Source: Rhodovulum tesquicola
GTDB lineage: Bacteria > Pseudomonadota > Alphaproteobacteria > Rhodobacterales > Rhodobacteraceae
DNA: 64,000 bases
Direction of reading: 5' to 3'
Assembly (NCBI RefSeq): GCF_024128855.1
Contig: NZ_JAMYDV010000001.1
Span: forward strand, 166,972 to 230,971
Part shown: positions 57,987 to 64,000 of the stretch, in pieces
Layout: every line of letters starts with the position of its first letter
Numbering within the stretch: the stretch's first letter is position 1
Notes under the pieces: generated by a model
What the model saw: only the letters and a program-made list of their open reading frames with translations
Database searches by the model: none
Told to the model about the DNA's origin: nothing
Made by a program: the position numbers and the translations under genes

Positions 57987-59000
57987 ATGTCCTTCATTTC
58001 CCTGGGCGACCTGTCCCGCGGCTTCGCCCTGCGCGCCCAGAACACCGAGATCAAGGCGCGTCTCACCCGCCTCGGGCAGGAGGTCTCGACCGGGCTCACC
58101 GCCGATCCGGCCGCCCGTCTGCGGGGCGATTTCCGCGCGCTCGGCTCGATCGAGCGCGGGCTCAAGGTCATGGATTCCTACGACATCGCCACCAGGGAGG
58201 CCGCCTTTGCGACCGAGGTGATGCAGAATGCGCTCGGGCAGGTGCATGATGCCGCGCAGAAGGTGGGGTCCGGCCTGCTGACCGCCACGACCATGTTCGA
58301 CGCGGGCACGATCGACCTGCTGGGGATCGAGGCGAAGGGCATGCTTGATCTCTCCGTCGCCGCGCTGAATGCCCAGGCCGGCGGCCGGACGCTGTTCGCC
58401 GGCGCCGCAACCAACGGCCCGGCGCTGGCCTCCGCCCCCGAAATACTCGACGAGGTCAAGGCGGCCGTCGCCGGGCTGACCTCGGTCCAGGATGTGCTTG
58501 ATGCGGTCGACCTCTGGTTCGAGACGCCGGGCGGCGGGTTCGACACCCTGGGCTATCTGGGATCGGACACCCCCGTCGGGCCTGCGCGCCTGAACGACCG
58601 CAACAGCCTGGCCCTCGACGTGACCGCGGCGGACCCGACCATCCGGACCACGCTCAAGCTTCTGGTCGCCGGTGCGCTCCTGTCCGACAATACCGTCCTC
58701 GGCGGCGATCTGGCGCAGCGCAAGGCCCTGGCCGTGGCCGTTGGCGGCGGGCTGTTGACGAATGCCACCGACATGACCACCCTGCGTGGCGAGGTCGGCA
58801 CCGCCCAGGCGCAGGTCGAGACCATCAAGACCGAGAACGCCTCCAGCCGCCAGATGCTGGAGCTTGCCCGGCTCGACATGCTTGCCGTCGACCCCTACGA
58901 CGCGGCAAGCGAACTCAAGGCCGCCGAGACCCAGCTCGAGACGATCTATACCATCACCGCGCGCCTTTCGCGCCTCAAACTGGTGGACTTCCTCAGATGA
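57987..59000 (+). CDS. flgL: Flagellar hook-associated protein FlgL (HAP3)
   Basis: It is the second hook-filament junction protein, flagellin-like. The 337 residues begin SFISLGDLSRGFALRAQNTEIKARLTRLGQEVSTG and include LLGIEAKGMLDLSVAALNAQAGGRTLFAGA, with a C-terminal helix ELKAAETQLETIYTITARLSRLKLVDFL. The family is weakly conserved and the call rests mainly on termini and neighbours. Its stop overlaps the flgI start as ATGA. Confidence 0.92.
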   Translation: MSFISLGDLSRGFALRAQNTEIKARLTRLGQEVSTGLTADPAARLRGDFRALGSIERGLKVMDSYDIATREAAFATEVMQNALGQVHDAAQKVGSGLLTATTMFDAGTIDLLGIEAKGMLDLSVAALNAQAGGRTLFAGAATNGPALASAPEILDEVKAAVAGLTSVQDVLDAVDLWFETPGGGFDTLGYLGSDTPVGPARLNDRNSLALDVTAADPTIRTTLKLLVAGALLSDNTVLGGDLAQRKALAVAVGGGLLTNATDMTTLRGEVGTAQAQVETIKTENASSRQMLELARLDMLAVDPYDAASELKAAETQLETIYTITARLSRLKLVDFLR

Positions 59001-60100
59001 TGCGCGGGATCCTGACCGTTCTTCTTGCCGTCTCCCTGGCCATTCCGGCCTTCGCCTCTCCGATCCGCATCAAGGATCTGGTCGAGTTCGACGGCGTGCG
59101 CGGCAACGATCTGGTGGGCTACGGCCTCGTGGTCGGCCTGAACGGTTCGGGCGACGGCATCCGCAACGCCCCCTTCACCGAAGAGATCATGTCCAGCATC
59201 CTCGAGCGGCTCGGCGTTAACGTTACCGGCGAACAGTTCCGCCCCAAGAACGTCGCCGCGGTTTTCGTCACCGCCGAGTTGCCACCGTTTTCGCGCGCGG
59301 GCTCGCAGATCGACGTGACGGTCTCGGCGATCGGCGATGCCAAGAGCCTGTTGGGCGGAACGCTGGTGATGACCCCGCTGAACGCCGCGGACGGCCAGAT
59401 CTATGCCGTCGCCCAGGGCACCGTGATCGCCGGCGGCGCCGCGGCCGAAGGCGAGGGCGCCACCGTGATCCAGGGGGTTCCGACCTCGGGCGTCATTCCC
59501 TCCGGCGCCCGGGTCGAGCGCGAGATCGATTTCGACTTCAGCACGCTGACCTCGCTGCGGCTTGCGCTGCGCAGTCCCGATTTCACCACCGCCGGCCGGA
59601 TCGAGGCGGCGATCAACAACAATTACGGGCGCGGCGTGGCGCGCATGATCGACTCGGGCACGGTCGTGCTCGACATCCGCGCAACCCAGGCCCCGTCGCC
59701 CGCCCATGCGCTGCAACGCATCGAGGGCATCACCGTCGAGCCGCAGCGCAAGGCCCGCGTCGTCGTCGACCAGAGATCCGGCACGATCGTGATGGGCGAG
59801 GACGTGCGCATCTCGCGCGTGGCCGTCTCGCAGGGCAACCTCACGCTCCGGATCGAGGAAGAGCCGATGGTCGTCCAGCCCAACCCCTTCGCGCCAGGGC
59901 AGACCGTGGTCGTGCCGCGGACCCGGGCCGATATCCGGGAAGAGCCGGGCATCGGCCTTGCGGAGGTGCCTGGCGGCGCCTCGCTCTCCGAGGTTGTGGC
60001 CGGGCTGAACGCGCTGGGCGTGTCGCCGCGCGACATGATCGACATTCTCAAGAGCATCAAGGCCGCCGGTGCGCTGCACGCGGAATTCGTCGTGCGTTGA
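58997..60100 (+). CDS. flgI: Flagellar P-ring protein FlgI
   Basis: It is the periplasmic bushing ring of the basal body. The 367 residues have a signal peptide (MMRGILTVLLAVSLAIPAFAS), then PIRIKDLVEFDGVRGNDLVGYGLVVGLNGSGDG, VNVTGEQFRPKNVAAVFVTAELPPFSRAGSQIDVTVSAIGDA, TGRI-like AGRIEAAINNNYGRGVARMID, and a C-terminal ASLSEVVAGLNALGVSPRDMIDILKSIKAAGALHAEFVVR. The last codons belong to a 25-base tandem repeat that continues past the stop. Confidence 0.97.
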   Translation: MMRGILTVLLAVSLAIPAFASPIRIKDLVEFDGVRGNDLVGYGLVVGLNGSGDGIRNAPFTEEIMSSILERLGVNVTGEQFRPKNVAAVFVTAELPPFSRAGSQIDVTVSAIGDAKSLLGGTLVMTPLNAADGQIYAVAQGTVIAGGAAAEGEGATVIQGVPTSGVIPSGARVEREIDFDFSTLTSLRLALRSPDFTTAGRIEAAINNNYGRGVARMIDSGTVVLDIRATQAPSPAHALQRIEGITVEPQRKARVVVDQRSGTIVMGEDVRISRVAVSQGNLTLRIEEEPMVVQPNPFAPGQTVVVPRTRADIREEPGIGLAEVPGGASLSEVVAGLNALGVSPRDMIDILKSIKAAGALHAEFVVR

Positions 60101-60181
60101 GCGCGCGGGATTCGTCGTGCTTTGAGCGCGGGGAGTTCGTCCTGCGTCGAGCGCGCGGGTTTCGCGGTGCGGCTGACCCTC
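60082..60181 (+). repeat. Imperfect 25-bp tandem repeat, four units
   Basis: TTCGT or a close variant recurs at 60086, 60111, 60136 and 60161, exactly every 25 bases. Units 1-3 (from 60082, 60107 and 60132) share the pattern GGnnTTCGTcsTGCkTyGAGC followed by GCGS; unit 4 is decayed after about 15 bases. Unit 1 encodes the EFVVR-stop end of flgI, and later units are non-coding because 25 is not a multiple of three. Confidence 0.85.
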
Positions 60182-60686
60182 GGCCCGGGCGAACCGGGCC
60201 GGATCGCCCGCCGCGGGCCTGTCCTCTGGCGGAACATCACGCCCCAACCCCTCGCGCCCCATGCGGATGCACCTGCTCCGGCGCGCCCTTGGTGGCATGG
60301 CCCTGCGAAACCACACAGCCCGCCTCGATATCCGCCGGATGCCGGGGTTGTTCCAGGGCCGCGGGGTGGCATCGTCCAGCCCGTTGCCGTCACCCTGCAC
60401 CCCCGGCCGATGCCTTGCGCCGGGTGTGATCGCCTTGCAAGCGCCGCGCCATCCCGCCCCTGTCCTTCGGATCCTTCGTGCAGGCGCGCCCCATGACAGC
60501 AGCTCCCGTCGGGAGTCGGGGACAACCCCTGCAAGAAACGGCGCTTGCCCGAGGGGCCATGCGCGATGCCGAGAGGGCGCCGGGGTCTGCGGGTCGGCGC
60601 GACCGGGCGCGCATTGCAGCCCTCGCGGTCAGAAGTCGATCATGGCCCGTGCGGGCCTGCCCGGTCCCGGCCTTCGGCCCGGCGGT
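60182..60686. other. Non-coding gap between convergent flagellar blocks
   Basis: About 505 bases of GC-rich sequence between flgI and fliP. Open frames exist on both strands, but their products are Arg/Pro-rich and unlike any family I know, and several run on antisense to fliP. Small hairpins without T-runs are present (for example CTCCC-GTC-GGGAG followed by GGGG-ACAA-CCCC near 60507-60535). I see no tRNA, promoter or gene that I can support. Confidence 0.6.
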
Positions 60687-61427
60687 CTATCCGCCCGGGA
60701 AATAACCGCGCACCAGCGCCTCGGAAATCAGCGTCCAGCCATCGGCCACAACGAAGAAGGCCAGCTTGAACGGCATCGAGACCATCACCGGCGGGACCAT
60801 CATCATGCCCATCGACATCAGGATCGCCGCGACCACGAGGTCGATGATCAGGAAGGGCAGGAAGATCAGGAAACCGATCTCGAAGGCCCGGCCGATCTCG
60901 CTCAGCATGAACGAGGGCACCAGGACCGACAGCGGCGCCTCGGCCATCGGCACCTCCGGATCGGTCTGCGGCCGCAATGCGGCCAGCGCGTCGAAGGTGT
61001 CGACCTCGGCCCGGGCCGCCATGAAGGCGCGGAACGGGTCGATGATGCGCGGGATCGCCTCTTCGACCGGCAGCGTCTCCTCGATCAGGGGGGTCACGCC
61101 CTCCTGCCAGGCCAGCGTGAAGGTCGGTTCCATCACGAAATAGGTCAGGAACAGCGCCAGGCTGACCAGCAGCATGTTGGGCGGCGATTGCTGCAACCCG
61201 ATCGCCTGGCGCAGGATCGCCAGCACGGTTACGATGAAGGGAAAGCAGGTCACCATGATCGCCAGCCCGGGTGCCAGGCTCAGCACGGTGATCAGCAGGA
61301 TCAGCTGCACGCCCCGTCCCGCCAGCGAACCGCCCTCGCCGCCGAGCGAGATCGAGATCTCCTGCGCGCCCGCCGGCAGGGCCAGCGCGGCCAGCGCGAT
61401 CGCGGCAAGGACCAGGGGCGCGCGCAT
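60687..61427 (-). CDS. fliP: Flagellar export apparatus protein FliP
   Basis: It is a core channel subunit of the flagellar type III export gate. The 246 residues have a cleavable signal (LVLAAIALAALALPAGAQ), then VQLILLITVLSLAPGLAIMVTCFPFIVTVLAILRQAIGLQQSPPNMLLVSLALFLTYFVM, the central loop, and FMLSEIGRAFEIGFLIFLPFLIIDLVVAAILMSMGMMMVPPVMVSMPFKLAFFVVADGW, the FliP signatures. fliN lies 3 bases upstream. Confidence 0.97.
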   Translation of the reverse strand: MRAPLVLAAIALAALALPAGAQEISISLGGEGGSLAGRGVQLILLITVLSLAPGLAIMVTCFPFIVTVLAILRQAIGLQQSPPNMLLVSLALFLTYFVMEPTFTLAWQEGVTPLIEETLPVEEAIPRIIDPFRAFMAARAEVDTFDALAALRPQTDPEVPMAEAPLSVLVPSFMLSEIGRAFEIGFLIFLPFLIIDLVVAAILMSMGMMMVPPVMVSMPFKLAFFVVADGWTLISEALVRGYFPGG

Positions 61428-61430
61428 CGC

Positions 61431-61724
61431 TCAGCCGCCCGTCACGGTGTCGATGACCTCGGTCAGCCGCACCGCGATCTGGCCGGGCTGCGATCCCTCG
61501 ACCTCCTGCAATTCGCCGCGCGCGATCAGCCGGTCGCCGATGTAAAGCTCGACCGGATCGTCGATCCGCCGGTCCAGCGGCAGCACGCCGCCGCGTTCGA
61601 TTCGCAGCAGGTCGCGCAGCAGCGGGCGGGCCTTGCCGACCGAAACCGTGATCTCGATCGGCACCTGGTCGAGCAGTCTTGCGCCCGGCGCCGCGGCCGG
61701 ATCCTCGGACATGGGGTCAGACAT
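61431..61724 (-). CDS. fliN: Flagellar motor switch protein FliN
   Basis: It is the C-ring component that controls rotation sense and docks the export ATPase complex. The 97 residues form one SpoA domain: LLDQVPIEITVSVGKARPLLRDLLRIERGGVLPLDRRIDDPVELYIGDRLIARGELQEVEG, then IAVRLTEVI. It is a short form with a minimal N-terminal extension. It overlaps fliH by 8 bases. Confidence 0.95.
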   Translation of the reverse strand: MSDPMSEDPAAAPGARLLDQVPIEITVSVGKARPLLRDLLRIERGGVLPLDRRIDDPVELYIGDRLIARGELQEVEGSQPGQIAVRLTEVIDTVTGG

Positions 61725-62310
61725 GGCGGCGGCTCTCCTCTTGGGTGGTCAGGAATTCGTCGAGCGCCGTCCGGATCGCGGACAGCATCCCGTCGATGTC
61801 GATTTCGCTTTCGGCAGTTCCGGCCGAGACCAGCGCCTGGCCCGGGCCCAGCGTGTCGTCCTCGACCACGGCGAGCGGCAGGCCGGGATCGGCCGAGATC
61901 AGGTCTTCCAGCGCCGCCCGGTTCTCGGCGCAGACCCGGATCCGCACGGGCCGGTCGGCTTCGGTCTCGGCGATGCGCATCGCCGTCTCGACCACGGTCC
62001 GGGTGAACCCGGCCGCCGCGAGCTGCGGCATGACCCGCTCGACCATCGCGCTCAGCAGCGGCCCCAGCGCGCCCATCATGTGGGCGCGGGCCTCGTGATA
62101 GCTGAAAGACATTTCCTGCAGGGTCTTGGCAAAATCCGCCGCGATGCGCGCATGCGACTCCGCTTCGGCGGCGGCCGCGTCGTCCCAACCGGCCTTGTAG
62201 CCCTCCTCGAAGGCCTTCAGCCGCACGTCCTGGGCATCGAACGGCTCGGGCCGGGCCACCGGCTCCTCGACCCGCGGGGCCGAGAAATCCTCGAGGTTCA
62301 GTCGGCTCAT
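61717..62310 (-). CDS. fliH: FliH-like flagellar export regulator
   Basis: The 197 residues carry the FliH pattern of FEEGYKAGWDDAAAAEAESHARI, a long alpha-helical stretch, and a C-terminal domain (ADRPVRIRVCAENRAALEDLI, GPGQALVSAGTAESEIDIDGMLSAIRTALDEFL). FliH holds the ATPase FliI and connects it to FliN, and the neighbour fliN agrees. fliI itself is not adjacent. The family is divergent, so position adds much of the support. It overlaps fliF by 4 bases. Confidence 0.85.
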   Translation of the reverse strand: MSRLNLEDFSAPRVEEPVARPEPFDAQDVRLKAFEEGYKAGWDDAAAAEAESHARIAADFAKTLQEMSFSYHEARAHMMGALGPLLSAMVERVMPQLAAAGFTRTVVETAMRIAETEADRPVRIRVCAENRAALEDLISADPGLPLAVVEDDTLGPGQALVSAGTAESEIDIDGMLSAIRTALDEFLTTQEESRRHV

Positions 62311-63959
62311 GACGGCGTCTCCTGCCGTTCCTCCATCCAGCCGCGCAGGATCGCGACCGATTCCTCGCGCCGCTCCTCGATCAGGTCGCGCAGTCGCCCG
62401 ACCGGGTCGGTCGCGGATGCGCCGAAGCCGCCATCGGCAAAGCCGCCGCCGCCAAAGCCGCTATCGGTGAACTCCGCCGGATCGAGCGTGTTCATCGCCA
62501 TCGTGCCCATCGGCAGGCCCGGCGCGAAGCCGTCATCGGGGTCGATCTCGCCGTCAAGCCAGGTCTGCCCCGCCCCCGCACCTTGCGGCGGCGGCAGGCT
62601 TGCGGACGCGCCGCTGGCGCCACCGGCCAGGATCGGGCGGACCACGAACAGCCCCAGGATCAGCGCGACCACCGCCAGAACCGCAAGCTGGATCAGCGTC
62701 AGCGGGTCAAGCAAGACCTCGGAGAACAGGCTGCCCCCGGGACCAGAGCCCAGCGCCTCGACCGGCTCGAACGGCATGGATTTCAGCGTGATGACATCGC
62801 CACGCGAGTCGTCGAACCCGGCCGCCGAGGCGACCAGTTCGCGCAGCGCCTCGATCTCGGCTTCGGGCAGCGGTTCCCAGGTCGGCTTGCCTGCCTCGTC
62901 GCGCCCGGCCACACCGTCGACCAGGACCGCGACGCTCAGCCGCTTGAGCGCGCCCGGGGCCCGCAGGATCTCGCGTTCGGTCTGCGAGACCTCGTAGTTC
63001 ACGCGCTCCTGCGTCTGGTTTTCCTTGCGCTGCGACTGCCGGTCGGATGCGCCCGCGCCCTCGGGCAGGTTGCTTGCCACGGTCACGGCGCCGCCGCCGG
63101 TCTCGCTCGCGCTGGTCGAGCGTTGCTCGTTCTCCGAGCTGATCGCGATCCGGCTCTCGGGGTCGATCCGCCGCTCGCGGATCGATTCGCTTTGCGTTTC
63201 CGTCTCGATGCTGACCTCGACCACGGCGCGTCCCGGACCCAGACGGGCCGCCAGCAGCCGTTCCAGCCGCGCCTTCAGCGCCTCGGCGCGGTCTTCGGCA
63301 TCGCCGCCCAGGCTGGCTGCGCCGTCCTCCGAGACCACGGTGCCGGTATTGGCGTCGATTACCGACACGTCCGCGGGCATCATTCCCGCGACGCTCGCGG
63401 CCACCAGATAGCGCAGCGCCTTGGCCTGGGCGGGCGCCAGCGGGCCACCGGCCGCGCCCACGGTGACCGCCGCCGCCGGCTTGACATTGCGCGCGAAGGG
63501 CCGCGCGCTGGGCGTCGCGATATGCACCCGCGCGCTGCGGAACTGCGGATTGGCCAGGATCGTGCGCGCCAGCTCGCCCTCCTTGGCGCGCCAATAGGCG
63601 GCGTCGAACATCTGCGAGGTGGTGCCGAATCCCGACAGCCCGTCGAGCAGCTCATAGCCCGCCGCGCCATTCGCGGGCAGCCCTTCGCTGGCCAGCGTCA
63701 TGCGCAGCGAATCGCGGTGGCGGGCATCGGCATAGATCGCGGGGCCGCGCACCTCGTAGGCGACGCCGGCCTGGTCGAGGGCGCGGATCACCTCGCCGGC
63801 CGCCGCGGTGTCGAGACCGGAATACAGCAATGCCATGCGCGGGGCCGTGGCCACGCGGGACAGCAACAGGACCGCGGCGAACATCGCGACGGTCGCCAGA
63901 ATCACGATCACCCGGCGGCGCGGGGTCAGCCCGGTCCAAATGGCCATCAGCTGCTGCAA
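62307..63959 (-). CDS. fliF: Flagellar MS-ring protein FliF
   Basis: It is the membrane-embedded ring on which the basal body assembles. The 550 residues have an N-terminal helix (VIVILATVAMFAAVLLLS), the YscJ-like domain with LYSGLDTAAAGEVIRALDQAGVAYEV and YWRAKEGELARTILANPQFRSARVHIATP, a variable loop, a second helix (LIQLAVLAVVALILGLFVVRPIL) and a cytosolic tail that binds FliG. The start is TTG at 63959 with GGGAG 7 bases upstream. The ATG at 63947 is too far from it. Confidence 0.96.
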   Translation of the reverse strand: MQQLMAIWTGLTPRRRVIVILATVAMFAAVLLLSRVATAPRMALLYSGLDTAAAGEVIRALDQAGVAYEVRGPAIYADARHRDSLRMTLASEGLPANGAAGYELLDGLSGFGTTSQMFDAAYWRAKEGELARTILANPQFRSARVHIATPSARPFARNVKPAAAVTVGAAGGPLAPAQAKALRYLVAASVAGMMPADVSVIDANTGTVVSEDGAASLGGDAEDRAEALKARLERLLAARLGPGRAVVEVSIETETQSESIRERRIDPESRIAISSENEQRSTSASETGGGAVTVASNLPEGAGASDRQSQRKENQTQERVNYEVSQTEREILRAPGALKRLSVAVLVDGVAGRDEAGKPTWEPLPEAEIEALRELVASAAGFDDSRGDVITLKSMPFEPVEALGSGPGGSLFSEVLLDPLTLIQLAVLAVVALILGLFVVRPILAGGASGASASLPPPQGAGAGQTWLDGEIDPDDGFAPGLPMGTMAMNTLDPAEFTDSGFGGGGFADGGFGASATDPVGRLRDLIEERREESVAILRGWMEERQETPS

Positions 63960-64000
63960 GTCGGGTCTCCCGATCCTGGGGGCTTCTGCCCCGTTTCTGC

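Noticed and set aside
60261-62006. A 581-codon plus-strand open frame running from the gap through fliP and fliN.
   Set aside because: Most of it is antisense to conserved flagellar genes. The part in the gap is Arg/Pro-rich and matches nothing I recognise.
1-64000. Mobile elements, prophage, CRISPR arrays and defence systems.
   Set aside because: No transposase, integrase, terminal repeats, spaced repeats or defence proteins were found. The gene order is that of a conserved core chromosome.

Overview
The window is about 64 kb of GC-rich chromosome from an alphaproteobacterium, most likely of the order Rhodobacterales (Rhodobacter/Paracoccus/Roseobacter group). The evidence is the regB-senC-regA-ahcY locus, the parAB-rsmG-mnmG-mnmE-rho block beside maf-aroE-coaE-dnaQ, the fused MaeB malic enzyme, and the flagellar order motB-flgE-flgK-flgL-flgI / fliP-fliN-fliH-fliF. 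The sequence is gene-dense, with many 1-14 bp gene overlaps and several GTG or TTG starts. I found no insertion sequence, prophage, CRISPR array or rRNA operon. There is one tRNA gene (Thr, CGT).

Region by region: 1-9.1 kb holds an interspersed-type palindrome, an exported MsrA, ribokinase, MaeB, a YrbL-like protein, MutS, GrpE and HrcA. 9.2-11.7 kb holds rph-rdgB-hemW. 11.7-19.1 kb is the left flank of the inferred replication origin and is all on the minus strand: parB, parA, rsmG, mnmG, mnmE, rho, hemJ. It carries two perfect parS sites, at 13,991-14,012 and 15,893-15,908. 19,062-19,484 is the candidate oriC: non-coding, with an AT-rich segment, a perfect DnaA box, GANTC sites and an inverted repeat. 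19.5-25.6 kb is the rightward flank: maf-aroE-coaE-dnaQ, divergent secB and fxsA, then a Tim44-like gene, mltA and smr. 25.7-29.1 kb holds a DUF900 lipoprotein, hslUV and trxA. 29.1-37.6 kb is one tightly packed minus-strand run: addA, addB, murU-like, amgK-like, tsaE. 37.7-42.4 kb holds a PAS protein and the RegB/SenC/RegA redox regulators plus a small lipoprotein. 42.4-46.3 kb holds an HD hydrolase, ahcY, a divergent TrpB-like enzyme and a DUF2853 protein. 46.4-46.5 kb holds a candidate small RNA with a convincing intrinsic terminator. 46.5-53.0 kb holds EVE and YciI genes, gpsA, tsaD, hemD, a mitofilin-like gene, hemY and tRNA-Thr. 53.0-64.0 kb holds a glyoxalase-fold dioxygenase and two convergent flagellar blocks separated by about 590 bp of non-coding DNA, which begins with a 25-bp tandem repeat overlapping the end of flgI.

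Functional links: ParA, ParB and parS sit beside oriC and would segregate it. MnmG with MnmE (U34 modification) and TsaD with TsaE (t6A) are tRNA-modification partners. HemW, HemJ, HemD and HemY are heme-related. GrpE, HrcA and HslUV are proteostasis genes. AddAB and MutS are DNA repair genes. MltA with the AmgK/MurU pair suggests cell-wall turnover and recycling.

The most rewarding signals are the candidate oriC, the parS site whose dyad centre abuts the mnmG start codon, the candidate sRNA at 46,411-46,516, and the tandem repeat after flgI. I did not find a clearly new multi-gene system; most of the window is conserved chromosomal core.
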